From Populus alba (taxonomy: Eukaryota > Streptophyta > Magnoliopsida > Malpighiales > Salicaceae): DNA of 64,000 bases. The notes under the pieces are model-generated. The model was given only the letters and a program-made list of their open reading frames with translations, was not told the origin of the DNA and did not search any database. Where the stretch lies: positions 1,674,001-1,738,000 of the forward strand of contig NC_133296.1 in the NCBI RefSeq assembly GCF_005239225.2, in the 5' to 3' direction. The translations under genes and the position numbers were made by a program. Shown here in pieces: positions 23,453-41,040 of this stretch (within the stretch, counting starts at the first letter, position 1; every line of letters starts with the position of its first letter).

Positions 23453-24311
23453 TAAGGCTCCGTTTGTTTGCAGGAAAGTGAATTCTTTTTGGAAAATGAA
23501 TTCCGGGAAAAGTGAATTCCGGGAAAGTATTTTCTGATGTTTGGTAGTGTTATGGAAAACACTTTCCAGTGTTTGGTTGTATTATGAAAAATAAACTGGA
23601 AAATAATTTATTAATAATTTTTTTAAAATTTATCTAATATATATAAAATATTTAATCACTTACAATAAAAAAATGAAATCTAAAATGTATAATGATGATT
23701 TTTTTTTTATTATATCCTATATTCATACATAGTTTATTTTATAAAATATAACTATATATATCATATCATATTGTAGAGAAATAAGCTTGTGAAATATTTT
23801 TTACTATTCCATGAAACCATTTATAATTCCATTACATACGAAATACATCCGACAAAAACTATAGTTTCAATAATATTTTTAGCATGTAATAAAATTGGAT
23901 AAAATATTAAGGTATAAAATTCACTCTAAACTATTTTTTTTTAATGTTAAAAAAATAGCAAAAAAAAAAAAAAAAAAAAAAAAGAGTTCTGCAGGCAAGT
24001 GAACAGTGCAAGAGACTGCACTGTTCACTATTTTTTTAGTGAACAGTGTACGCAATACACTGTTCATGTTAATTGCACTGTTCATTGAACAGTGCAATTA
24101 ACATGAACAGTTAAGAAAGCACGAGAACGCCGGCTCAGGAAAGTGTTTTCCAAGAATAAAAAGCGGAAACACTTTCCTGAGATTAACGTTAACATTTCCT
24201 TTGACCAGAATTCACTTTCCTTTAACTCACTTTCCATGTATTTGCCAAACATGAGAAAGTGAGGAAAATAGTTTCCAGGAAAGTGAATTCCTGGAAACAA
24301 ACATGGCCTAA
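23453..24311. mobile_element. Second PIF/Harbinger-like element with TAA target duplication
   Basis: The element spans 23456-24308, with left end GGCTCCGTTTGTTTGCAGG and right end (reverse complement) GGCCATGTTTGTTTCC. It is flanked by TAA at 23453-23455 and 24309-24311. The termini match the element at 10462-11544, so both belong to one family. The interior lacks a transposase and contains a poly-A run and a cluster of three hairpins (23999-24109). Confidence 0.8.
23999..24109. repeat. Three successive hairpins built from GAACAGTGCA
   Basis: Hairpin 1: 23999-24028. Hairpin 2: about 24038-24067. Hairpin 3: a perfect 24-bp stem, 24061-24084 against 24086-24109, with a one-base loop. All use the word GAACAGTGCA or GAACAGTGTA and its complement. 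Confidence 0.85.
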
Positions 24312-24584
24312 GTTAATATCTTTTAAAAAGAACTTGTTGAACTAAAATTAACCTAATGACTAACAACCAAATCTTTTTTAGCCCAAATCATGAAATTTAT
24401 CGAAAGCACAGCACATTGCTTAACCTAGTGACCAGCCCAATAAACAAGGTCAAGCCCATAAATATAAGGCACGCAGACTTTCAGTAGCATATATTTTTCA
24501 TCCTTAAACCCTTCAGCTGCAGGAACAAAAACCTCTCTAATAAGATCAGTGCATTTTTGAAGAGGCTACACATGATCAGTAAAG

Positions 24585-27014
24585 ATGGCCCTATTTAGAA
24601 GATTACAAGCAATTCGTGCACTTAATCAAACCATTGGGATTCGAGAATCTTCTTCTTATCTGTGAGTACTATTCTTCATTTCTTATTGCTCCTTTTGGTT
24701 TCGTAGAAAATGCAAGAAAAAGAAAATGAAAAGGTAAGTTTGGGTTTTGAGTGGAAATTTTTCATCTTTTTGACTTGGAAAGAAAACCCATATGGATATA
24801 TGTCTTGTAAGGGTATGTGAGAGGTTTTTGGTCGAGGCTATGTTTGGTTGCTGAGAAAATGCAGGAAAAGGAAAAGTTTTAATTTTGAATGCAAAGGTTC
24901 CATTTTTTACAATATACAGAGCTATAGCTGTTTGGCTGTAGTTCATGAGGATAGATTTCTTGTTTTATACTCGGTTTAATTGGTTTAAGAGACAGACTGG
25001 GAATTGCAAAGAAAATGTTGAATCTGGACATGGTGTTATGTTGTACAAGTATAACAAAAGTAAAAAAAAAAAAAAAGGCTTTGTTGGGTTTTTTCTTTCT
25101 TTTTTATATTATTTGCAGAAGAATTTGATAAGTTAATCACGTTTTCAGTTATTTCCATTGCATTACTTGCATCGTCTAGAACAAAACGATCTTTTCTTCT
25201 TATAATTTCATGGGAATTGGAGTTAAATTGTGTTTGAAGGTAGTTTTATGAAAAATGTTGCTTTTTTTCTACTCAGACTTGGGAGCTCAAGAAGCTACTC
25301 CAGTAGCTCCACTGATATTTCAAATGGTAAATTGCTTTTTTTTGGCATTCATTATTAATAGTTTAATTTATCTTAAATTTAATGAAGAATTTCATTGATT
25401 ACATGTTGTTTTGCGCTAGGTATTAAACTTAATTCCCCAAGATTTTCTTCTTGCTTATATAATGGCCGCAATGCTCTTCCTTGGACTCATAGAAGTACAA
25501 TGACTCTTCGTTCTACAATGGTAAATTTATGGAACATAAAATCTAGGTGAAAACAGGTGTAATTTTTTATTTATGATTGGAGTTTTTGCTGTATCAATGC
25601 TTCAAATGCCTAATTTTTTAAGAGAGGATACTGTTCTTATTAATTTGATGTGTTCTATTTCTTTCAGGCCATGGAGTTACCAATCTTCTTAAATGACAAG
25701 AGGTCGGCAACAACAAAAGTGAATGCCCCCCCACAGGCACGACAGATGGTGTGCCATATTTACCATTTAAACTGTCATTTATTGCTCTTCCTTTCAATTT
25801 GATTTCGGAAGTGGTTTCAATGTTCATGATGTAGAACTTTTATAAGCAATCAAGTCAAACAAAAAGAAAAAGTAAAGAGTGAAATAGTTCAGGGAGAAGA
25901 TCCCTGCATTATGCAAGGATTTGAGTACAATAAATAGTATTTAGTAGACTAGTCATCAGCTTCAGAGCAGAGATATGTGTATCTCCTTTGGCTTTCTTAT
26001 ACTTAAGTCTTGATGATTACTTAAATAAAAGTCTCATTCTGAGCTCAGTTAATTGTTCAAAAGGCTTACTTGTCTAGCTGTAAACTTGTATCAATAAACT
26101 TATTAGATTTAAATAAGGTACTTTAGTTGTGAAACTGCATTTCATTGTTCAACTTACTTGTACCATATCTCGTCCATATTCTCTATATAATCTGTTTGCA
26201 GCAGAAAAATTTAGAACCAGAAATGATGCTTCAGTGTGCCAGATCAACAAAATCTTACAGTTTTGTGAGCATTTAGATAATGTAAAACCATAAAACAAGC
26301 ATAGATTTGTGTTCCCTGATGGAGGTAGAACATGCATCGTAGTTCGGAAGTTTAGTTTGGGTGACGTATGTCCCATCTTCTCCATTGAACTTATGCATGT
26401 CCAGGACTGTAATTTGGTCCATTCAGTGCTTTTTCTGGCTAATCACTTTAACAGATTAGAAATTTTGCATCAATATTTTATTCTTATATAAGAACTTGTG
26501 TCTGAACTTGCTCCTGTTACAACTTTCTTGGATGTCCTATTATGGAGTAAGACAATAACTTGATGACTTGCTTAATAATATATGCAGGGAGCTCTTAAAG
26601 TGTCCATTTCAAGTCCTGGATTCATATATGAACCGTATGCTCCTCGTGATACAATCTCATTCTGGCGGAGGTTAGTTGGATGTTAGAATGAAACTCCTCT
26701 CTAGATGTGGCTGAAGAATGGTTTAGTAGGCAGCCATGCCCTCTGTTCCAAAATGTCAAACTATTGAAAATTTCTTCCATGTCGAACTAATTATTGTTTG
26801 AACCAGATTAAACTTGGTAAATGACTTGGTGACAATGCTAGATAGTCACATAAAGTCACAGTATAAAATTTTTGTTTTGTGTTGATAAATAATCAATGTA
26901 TTAGATGCATTTGAGGATTTGACTGTTGAGGCTATGTGGCAGTGTTTGGAAACACGGTTGAAACCGCATTTCTCAAAAATTTGAATTTTTTTCTTTTTTT
27001 TTTTTGCTTAAAAT

Positions 27015-27054
<40 letters not shown>

Positions 27055-29746
27055 TTTTATGTGCTGATATCAAAAATAATTTTAAAAAAGTAAAAAAACA
27101 TTATTTTAATACATTTCTTAACGAAAAGTACTTTGAACCATAACCGTTACCATATTCTCAAACACTTTCATAGAGGATGAGGTGGGGTGCACAAAGATTA
27201 GAATTCTCAGCTCATTCAGGCCATATAGGAATTCTTCTAAGAAGTTCTTTACATTTTATTTTGATTGTATGGCAGTCAGCTTTCTTCTTTATGTTGTCTC
27301 CTTATACTGGAATGGTATTCGTCTGAAATTAGTTGAAACTTCTGGCTAACTTCACTAGTTGGTGGTTTGCTTTTCTCCCGTACTCTCTTAAGAATGTAAT
27401 TAGATTTCATAGTTCCTACGTCATCTGTTGAGCAGTTAGCACAAGTTCCCAACCATCAGCACCTTTTTTCTTCTTCTCTTGTATCAGATGGTTCACAAAA
27501 AGCGGCTGGAGAAGAACAAAAAACGACATCATTTTAGAGGTGGCTATCTTGTTTGTCATTAAGTTTGTAGCATTTATTTCTCCCACAAATCAACTTACTG
27601 ATAGGATTTATTCAGACTTATTTTCTCTTCAAGCATTCTAGATTTGGTTTTCATGTAAATCATATTCAAGCATTCTAGATTTGATTTTCATGTAAATCAT
27701 ATCCCGATGTGGGCTTATTGTCACCTGAATTAACTTTTTTTATTCTCATTTGTGCAGCTCAAAAATGCCTATGCTATTGTTAAGTTAAGAAAAACTGGAT
27801 ACTCAAAACATAAGTTCTACGTAGAAGCCATCAAATTATACAAAGAGGTATCCTGATCTTTGTATTTCCAAGTCCGACCTAACCGTTAAAGTCTCTCTCT
27901 GGTTACTTTGTTTTGTAACTACACTACTGGATTCAGATCACATGCTTGTTTTCCTTGTGTCTTCTTTTTGTGGGGTTTCCAGATAAACACTCTGCTGGCA
28001 AATGGTGACAAAACAGCACTCAGAAAAGCAGTTACAGAGAAAATGTACTCCGTATGCACTGTCCCTTTTCCTTCTGTCACACTCCTGTTTTTTTCAGATT
28101 CAACTCTTTATTTTCTGTTCAGCTGCTTTCTGCCTTTGCACTTTAATCAAACTTGGCTTAACATACAGATTGTCTCTTGAGTCATTATTATCAGTTCTGT
28201 TACTGACAGGAACTCAAAAATGAAATTAAACAAAGACAGTCTGCATGGAATATGAGCAAGCTTTATTGGGAGATGATTGGACCAGCTGTTCTGATACGAA
28301 CTTTGCGAGCTCGACTGGCAAGTATAAACTTTTTTTCTTTACAATATTAATCCACATCACACTGGTCTTCAATGAAGACAACAACTACCAAATAGTTTGC
28401 AGTTTACTTTAACATAGAAAAAGATGGCACTCTGCATGTATACTTGTCCCTGAGCTGAGGTCATTCAAATTTGGGACTCGTCCTTTTCCTATGTACTGAC
28501 TACACTTGCCTTTCTTTCCTTCCATATTTACAGATTGGTGTTGATAAGAGCGATCTCAATAAAGTTTTCATACAGCTAACACTTGAGATCAAGACAAAGC
28601 AGGTACAATTACTGTACAGGAAGGAATATTTTTTCTGTTATGTTTTGTCATTTTCTACACGTTTGTTTTATTGCCTAAATATGCGCATGACTTGGATGTT
28701 AACCAAGGCAAATTCCCCATGGTTCAGCTTCTTCAAATACGCAGCAATATTGATCCTTGTGAGGCTATTTCGTGCAATAGCAGAACCATTGATGATCGGT
28801 GACTGTAATTTTAGATCTTTTTGTGACCAACAACATTATAGAAGACAGAAAGTAAATGCAACATAGTTTACTAATTTACATGTTTAGTTGGTTGCTATAT
28901 GAGTATTGTCATTGTTTCCACGACACCATGATGTATGTTAAAATTAGTTGCAAAATGGAGGATTTTGATGTTACATGGAAATTATGGCCCGATTGTCATG
29001 TTTCAAACTACTATCCTCATGCCTGTCTGCCTTTTCTCATTAAACATTTTCCATTGACAATTCGGTAGACTTACATATTGTCTATCCCTTGCAGAAGTTC
29101 GAGGCATATGATTCTAAAGGAGCCAGAGTTGCTGGAGATAAAAATAAGGAGGTAGGCTTAATTGCATAATTATCCTTTTGGTTTTGTCCAGCCTATTTTA
29201 TTAGTTCTATCCTATACTTGGAACTTTTTTTTTCTTCTATGACATTGCAATTAAAACCTGCTTGAAATCTTATTTGAAAAATGTTTATCATTCAATTCTT
29301 TGTGTGGAAAAATAGTTTTTCTGCCATTTGATAGAACTCATGTAGGATATGGATTCTACAATTTGGATGGTTGACCAAAGGATGTCAGGCCCCAGTTGAA
29401 CATCGAAGCTTACCCTAGCTCCATCATTTATTTTGGTAGTAGTTAGCGGGCATCTCATGCTTGCCATGTGACATTTCACTTGAAGAAACACTCATGTTTT
29501 GTTTGATTTTTTCAAAACCATAAAATGTTCAAGGAATTGCAAACATAATGTGGTGATGGTTTGAGCACAACATTCTATCAAAATTTTGTGCTTGAGTTTA
29601 TCATTTAGCATTTTCCCCATCTCCTCCGAATTACGATTGATGTCTAGTATAATTTCCAGATCCTTGTCCGTGAAATCTGGGTATTTGAGAAATCCCTTTT
29701 TCACCCTGGAGCTTACTGGCGGCTTTGTGGACGAATTAAAGCTTAA
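24585..29746 (+). CDS. Tim44-like / mL45-type mitochondrial protein
   Basis: Twelve exons (24585-24661, 25277-25326, 25420-25520, 25668-25748, 26588-26670, 27488-27539, 27758-27847, 27983-28051, 28210-28317, 28534-28602, 29095-29151, 29660-29746) give 307 residues in frame. The N-terminus (MALFRRLQAIRALNQ...) is an Arg-rich, acid-free mitochondrial presequence. The C-terminal half resembles the Tim44-like domain: SKHKFYVEAIKLYKEINTLL, KAVTEKMYSELKNEIKQRQS, KLYWEMIGPAVLIRTLRARL, then QLTLEIKTKQKFEAYD and a final WVFEKSLFHPGAYWRLCGRI. The family includes the import motor subunit Tim44 and ribosomal protein mL45; plant members of this size (At5g27395 type) lack the long Tim44 N-terminus. The intron after exon 9 starts GCAAGT, a GC-AG intron. 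All others are GT-AG. Confidence 0.85.
26935..27175. repeat. MITE-like repeat in a Tim44-like intron
   Basis: It begins 'cagtgtttggaaacac' and ends 'tctcaaacactttc', giving imperfect terminal inversion. It holds an (AT)n tract (27021-27051) and the 'gtgctgatatcaaaaataa' core also seen near 55.45 kb. Confidence 0.55.
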
Positions 29747-31321
29747 GCTGCCTTTCTGTGATGAGCGAAGCTAGCTTTTTGTGACCAAGTTCTGCCGATG
29801 AATAATCTTTCTTCTTCAATTTTGTAAACTGAAGACAACTGTAATAGATTTTGAGTATCATGGCATACATTTTTTTTTTACGAGTTCAATTTGTGTATTG
29901 AATTTCTACGAAATAATAAATTGACTAGCAACTTGCCATTTTCCATAACCAACCACCCTCCCCTTCAGAATTCAAAAGCCCTAGGAAGCATTACTGCATC
30001 ATGGAGATAAGAGACAGGAATTGATAAATGTTGAAGGCTAAAAGACTAGCAAGCAACCTTTATGAGTTGTTGGAGGAATTTATTAACTCTTAGCATAATA
30101 TTGTATTTTATTTTATTTTATTTTCATGATTAGGAGTATCCTTTGATCAATTTATTTTATGAATTGAGACTAATTTTCTTTATCAAGCAATCTTAGAGGA
30201 ATGAATTTACCTGGTTAAAATCCTCTGAAATATTGAATTTAATTTAGAGGGTTTAGTGAAATATCATATTTAGAATCACTTTGAGTTTCAAGAATTGAAT
30301 TTCAAATCAAATTCAGTTTCTAAAAATAATAGAAAAGTAAATAACTAATTTCTTTAAAACACCTGGCCATAAGTTGAATTCTATATTTTCTGTGAATTAA
30401 ACTTAATTATTGACTCGATGAGTGGATTTATTAGCCTTGTGTGCCACGATCTTATGGCCATGGCCAATGATAATTTTTGCCTAGTCCCAAGAGCATGAGA
30501 AATGTATAAAACCATGGAAGAGGGAACGAAGGCTGCACCAGCCATATCAGTACCAAGAAGAAGATTATGCAGAGACCAGCAGGCGGGGGAGAATTCCAGG
30601 TAGTATTCAACAGTATCTTCTGCAACTCCAACCTTTGCAAGGTAGAGTCAGCAGAAATTACTCTTGCGGAAGACAAGATTAGAAGAGCATCTCCATGGCC
30701 TTCGAAGAAGAAAACAAATATCACCAATCAATGCACAACTAGGATGAGAGTAGGAGTCAGTTTGCCCAGAATAGTTTTAATTTACTAATACTAATAGGAA
30801 TACAAGTTCAGGCTTAGGAATATTTGAATCCAAGTATGAGGATATGAACTGAGATTACTTGTTTTAAAGTACTCTTAAAAGAAGTGACAATAATTTTCCC
30901 ATGATTCTTTTAGTTATTTTAGTTTTTATTTTATTTTTTTGAGGGGTTATATATATATATATATATAAACACAAAAACTGAACATGTAAAACATCACCAT
31001 AATAGATTTCTGAATAATGCAGTGAAAATTCTTCTTGCATGCAAGACATTATAAAATAAATATTCTTTATCGAAATAAATAAAAACAATTGAATGATAAA
31101 TCTTTGAATACGATTTGAACCATTGAGGATTTAAATATAGATTGATACTCGGAATTCAATCACAATCCGTTTACAACCTATCTGTGAAACACAGCAAAAT
31201 TTTGCCAACCCTAGTTTCTATTCGTAGCAACAGCTGCAATGAATACTCGACTTGCCTTCTGATATTCTTCCGGCCACCTTTTGCTTTAAGCAGAAGTAAA
31301 ATTAGCAGACCCCTCCAAGTA
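29747..31321. other. Intergenic region
   Basis: AT-rich. A moderately GC segment at 30450-30780 has short open frames on both strands but no family I recognise. An (AT)n tract lies at 30951-30966. Confidence 0.5.
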
Positions 31322-32052
31322 ATGTCTTCCTGCTTCCTGCTACCCTCTACTTGTAAGAAAAGTACAGCCCCTATCGATCAACGCATCATTCAACAAAATC
31401 CCCCTCCTCCTCCATTCCATTCACATCCACCAACTTTGAAATGGATAAAAAAAGAGCACCGATTCCATTCTCTTGATATTTGCAACAGGCTCTACAACTT
31501 TGTCGCGAATATTGTCTCAGAACATGCCTTTAAGACTGTGAAATTAGGCCATCCTATGCCTCAAAACTTAGCCAAACCACAGAATTATGGAGCTATGGCT
31601 AGAGCTATCCATGAAAGTGGTCAAGGGGTGGCACCAGTTGGTGAAGATGTAAAACAAGCCAATTATAGTTTGAAGAACTCGGACACTTTTGCCTCATGTT
31701 GCTACTCTAGCAGTGATGATAATGAGCAGGATGTGAAGGAGCTCCATGCCACAATAAGAGGAAGCACCATTGCCTTATACACTTGTGCCTGGAGCAAAAC
31801 CAGCCATGATCAAGAAAAATGTTGTGCACAAATGAGAGGGTAGAAGAGATAGACACGAGGAAGAAAATGAAAAGGAGCACATCAACTGAAAAACTGCCTT
31901 CAATTGACCCGGAAGAAGATGTTGTTCAACCAGTAAAATCAATATTTCCTCAACATTGCCAGAGTTTGCGGCCAAAACAAACTACAAAGTTAAAATTCAA
32001 AAAACACAAAAGAAGGTTGGGTGACCGAAAAAAATACAAACTCACCGTGTAA
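31322..32052 (+). CDS. Unrecognised open region split by a frame change
   Basis: A Met-led frame runs from 31322 to 31843 (173 residues, frame open upstream to about 31142). A second Met-led frame, 31819-32052 (77 residues), overlaps it. The first is Pro-rich near the start (PPPPPFHSHPP), then has YNFVANIVSEHAFKTVKLGHP and an acidic SSSDDNEQDVKE stretch. The second is basic, ending PKQTTKLKFKKHKRRLG and DRKKYKLTV, with the look of a nuclear-localisation or RNA-binding tail. Acidic centre plus basic C-terminus would make one sensible protein if a single frame change near 31800-31840 were corrected, or if a small intron is present. I do not recognise the family. It could equally be a decayed gene. 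Confidence 0.35.
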
Positions 32053-32954
32053 ATTAATTTTTGATATTTGTAAAAAAAAAAAAAAAAAAAAAAACCTGAA
32101 TATTTTTCTAAACTTTAAATTTGGTTGGAAACTTTAATTTTTTTTAAATCAATAAAATTAAATTTTATTATATTAAATTGAGCATCAGCTGAGTGACGGA
32201 ATATCCCTGAGTTTTCCATACACAAGTATAAAAACAAGTCATTATAAACAATCCACAAAACTCAATGTTAAAAAAAAAACAAATTAAATAAAAATAATTA
32301 GGAAAAAAAACTTTTATAGTGAAAAACCACGATAAGCTTAGCTTTCAGAGGGCACAGTAAAACACCAATACCCTTTAGTTTTTCTTCTTTTTAATTAGAT
32401 CAATCAACATTTAATCTTGATTTGAAAAGTCTGGCAAAAAAATATCCTAAATATAAAACCGAAGAAAGAAAAACTATAAAAAGAAATGGAGGGGGGCATC
32501 AGCGATGATGTTTTTCCTTTGAGGGGGTCCTTAGGGTTGAATCATGAACCAAAACCTTGCCAGATACAACCAATAAGTACATTTCTGGGAATAATATAAA
32601 AGTAATATACATAGCATGAACTCTTACAAGTACAACCTTCCAAACCACCATCTAACTAATAAATTATTGTCTTTCTACTCTTGATATGTATTTTTGTATA
32701 TTTTACGAGTACAACCTTCCAATGCCCTAAATTTGTTGGATTGCCGATGCATGAACCACTTATAGTAGAGGGATCACATTAAGAAAATGTCAAGAGTAGA
32801 GGTACGAAATAGGAGACTAATTCCAGGATATAAACATCAAGAATTGATTACTTCCAGGATATAAACATCAAGAATTCATTAAAGTAATCAAAATGCAATA
32901 AAACAAGTGTCCTAATCCAAGTCTTCTTTCTCTTTGCCAGAAAAGAAAGCCAAC
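32053..32954. other. Intergenic / GSH2 promoter region
   Basis: Contains a poly-A run (about 32070-32092) and a 31-bp tandem duplication at 32821-32882 (unit starts TTCCAGGATATAAACATC), about 75 bp upstream of the GSH2 ATG and so within its promoter or 5' leader. Confidence 0.6.
32821..32882. repeat. 31-bp tandem duplication upstream of GSH2
   Basis: Copies start at 32821 and 32852, sharing TTCCAGGATATAAACATC and AAGAATT. They carry a TATAAA word each (TATAAAC). Confidence 0.85.
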
Positions 32955-37567
<4,613 letters not shown>

Positions 37568-38652
37568 CAGAGTAGCTTAATAATTTCTCCGAGTGGGTTT
37601 ATGTTCTTAACCCAAAGACTTAATGGTTAACTTCGCATGTGTGCTAACAGCATTCAGCAGCAGATTTGACAATTGTTCAGATAAAAAATGTCCTCAGATT
37701 TCAAGTTTTTCTCAGAAAAAAAAATTTGTCCCACCATTTCCATTTTTTTTTCAGAAAGAAACATTGAGAGGCAGGAGTTCCCTTTCTTACCCTGTTCCCA
37801 CTTTCTGATGGGTGGTTTTCCTTCCCGGCATTTTTGTAACAAATTATTTGTAACTGTATCAGCAAACAAAGCAATTTGGAACTACACACGGCTACTCAAA
37901 ATTTTATAATACAGCAACTGTGATAAGTAAAATTCAAGTGCGATTTGTAATTTAATACAGCTGGTTGGAGCAATTGTATTGAACTCTAGGTGCAATGTTG
38001 TGGTGTCTGAATCGTCATATTCTAATGATTTTGCTTCACTGCTCCTCTCGCAAAGAAAACTAGCGTTGTTTTTATTTTTTGGCAGGATAAGTGAAGTACG
38101 GCAGGTTCAGATACTGCAAGCAATGATTCACAATATGTGGCGATAAAATGGGCTGCCGGAAGATAAACCTGTAGAAATTTCTCTGAAAGATGTAAAAATT
38201 GGAAGAAGGTATTTGCATGGGATGCATACAATTAGGGTCTATGAAGGGATTATGGCAAAGCTTCAAAACGAAACCAATCTATCTCCTTGCTGGACGTCCC
38301 TCATTCCCTTACAACAGCTCAAAGAAAAATCATTTTGTTTTGCAGTAAATAAAATTACAAAGAAATGCTTGTATCAGAGTGGTGAAATGAAGAATCATTT
38401 ATGTATAATCATTCCAGTGTTCTAATTTCCTTTGCATACAAGGCATCCTAATGATGACTCCTTCATATTGAAAAGAGTAGCTAAAAAGTGCAAAAAGAAT
38501 ATTTATATACACAAGAGACCCTTGTAAAAAAGGGTTAAACAAGCTACTCCACATTCTAAAACCTAATGATTTTCTTTTTTTCTTTTTTGATTTGATGGCA
38601 GGGGGTTATATTTGAGTCAACTTATGTGTCAAAATTCTTTTCTTGGCTGATC
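37568..38652. other. Intergenic between GSH2 and the convergent DUF1068 gene
   Basis: 3' flanks of two convergent genes. Short open frames occur on both strands, none recognisable. (GGAA)n is inside the preceding GSH2 intron at about 37345. Confidence 0.5.
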
Positions 38653-41040
38653 TTAATGGCGCACCTCTCCGATCGGATTTGTCTTTTTTAGGCTATGAAT
38701 AGTGTTACTGTCTGCATAAGTTATGTTTTCTCTCCACCCCAGTTCTAGAGCTCGTTGCTCCCACAACGCTGTAAGTTTGCGCTCCTCCACCAGTCCAGCT
38801 TCGGCTCTCTCCCTTCCTGCTTCGCAAGCTTCTGTGTGCGCCCTGCATTTTTGTGCTTCGGTTTGATATTGTAAAGAAATTCTCCTAGCAGTTGTTACCA
38901 AATTCCTTGTCTGCTCCAATGTTTCATTAGCTACTCTTTTTTGTAAATCAATCTCCTCTGCTATTAAATCAGCTACACCCTTCTTCATTTCTTCACTTAT
39001 TTCTGGATCGTGTTTGCCACATTCTGCAAATACAATATAGAAGACTTCTGATAACTTGGTAAAACTAGCCTGACAAAGAAGACGTGTAAAGCATCTTTAG
39101 TAGAGTATAAATCTTCCATTAATTGTATATGCAATTAAGATATGGAGAAAGGCGTTCATCTGGTGAAGTGAGCAAATGTTCCAGTATGAAAATCTCATTT
39201 ACTGAACTTTCCCTTCAATTAGAATTTTGTTAGTTCAAAACTCGACACAGAAAAGAGGAAGCAAATCTTTTGTCCGATTTCAAAGTTTCAACATGAGGAT
39301 GTTGAATAGCATGATTTGATGAACAAAAATCATGTGTATAAAGGTTTAAATGTGGGGGCCATTTCATTCAATCTCCAAGGAAAGGAAAGGAAACCACAGT
39401 TTAAACAGCAAAGAAAGTAGGACTGACCTGGATATGAGTTGTTGATAAATTCTGCAGAACAAGAGATGTTAAAACGAAGTTATTGGAAACATCAATGTTT
39501 TTAACAGGAAGGAAAGCAGCTAAAGGTTTTTGAAGTAACTTCAGAATACACAGAAACAGATAATCAAGACCAAAATGATCCCTAACGAAAATCCGCCTAT
39601 GTACCCGATTTCTAGCACGTAAAATGTTAAAAAAAAAAAAGTGGCACTGATTTCAGATTCTCTATGTAGAAGTCTAGTGCTTCCCTAAAGTGTATTTGAA
39701 CATTTTCATTTCATAAGGGAATGAATTTAGATGCATAATAAAAGGGCACTCTAGCATCCAATCAGGGAAAAAAAAAGGGGGAGTATCCTAGCATCACCTT
39801 CAGCATATAATCAGCACCCAAATGGTGCTATTGTTTAATGATGTTTATGTGACTTGAAAAAAACTATTACAGTTGGTGTTCTGCTTTGATATTCATCGAG
39901 TTGAACAAAAAAAAAAGCCCTTTTAACCCAAAGCAGAAAATAGCCAATATTCCAACACTCTAATTAACATCAAATGGTTTGATAACACAGATGAACACTT
40001 TTGAACTTAGAAAAGTTTTGCAACCAAGGTGAATTCCTTCAACTTTTCAGCTTGTTAAAGCAGAGATTCATACAAATGTCCATGCTATCTGCCATGGAGA
40101 CAGTTCTTCACTTAACTAACAGCATTTCGTTGGAGTATGATACAAATTGATGTCGTGTTTCATGTGGTTGACAGGAAATCTACCATGAACGCACTTGAAG
40201 TTGTTCTTTGGGCATGAGCTTGACAAAAACTAATACTTTGGTGCAATCACCACCATAAAACTAAAAAATAGATGATGAAAAATGTGCATGAAAGGATAGC
40301 CTCATAAATTTCTCACAGAAGGATAGTATAACACCAAATGAGACCTTGTATTCCTGGTACTACTCTGAACTCACAAAACCTCAAGACATTTACTAAATCT
40401 AAAATTGGGGTTTTCAATATAACCCTTTCAACCTTCAACCTCACAAGCCATACTCACTTAAATCAACCAAAGATTTATGCTTTTTCCTTATTTCCTAGCA
40501 TAAATTGGCAGGACATATCCCTTGAAGGACTAATCAAATGTACCAGCCTACATTGGAGACTTTTTCTTTTTTATCAGAATAAATCTCATTGAAGAAATTA
40601 TCCATCATAACATAAAGTGGTGTTAATCACATACACAGATTACTGATTAATCAATTGCCATTTATGAACGCATCGAAAGAGACCATAAAACTGAAAACTA
40701 AACTCTCAAAACAAAATTAGTGCATTTTTTTTATACAGAAGTAAAAAATCTACTAAAAGAAGGCACATTTTTATGGTATCAAAACAGATCCAAAAATGCA
40801 AACTAACTAACAACCATGTTTAGAAAGGTCGGTAAGAAGCTTTTACTCACCTAATGTCCATGATAAGTCCACTTCAGAGCAACTGCAATCACAAAAGCAT
40901 GAAGCTTGCGCATCATTTGAACTCCCCTTCGAAAACAATCCAGGTCCAACAATGTAGACAACAAAGAACATAGCCACCAGCGCCAAAACCACCCGTAAAG
41001 CACCATTACTAAACCCATAATGCTCTGATGTATAAGCCAT
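38653..41040 (-). CDS. DUF1068 family protein (PF06364 type)
   Basis: Three minus-strand exons (41040-40851, 39451-39428, 39023-38653) give 194 residues in frame. Exon 2 is a micro-exon of only 24 bp encoding FINNSYP with split codons at both ends. The N-terminus has one membrane anchor (LRVVLALVAMFFVVYIVGPGLF), then a Cys/Ser patch (ASCFCDCSCSEVDLSW), the conserved ECGKHDPEISEEMKKG, and a coiled coil (about residues 90-165) ending TALWEQRALELGWRE. That order is diagnostic of plant DUF1068 proteins, single-pass membrane proteins of unknown function. The C-terminal extension after GWRE (about 22 residues) is not typical and may be lineage-specific. The 5' leader upstream of 41040 is long and may be interrupted. 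Confidence 0.88.
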
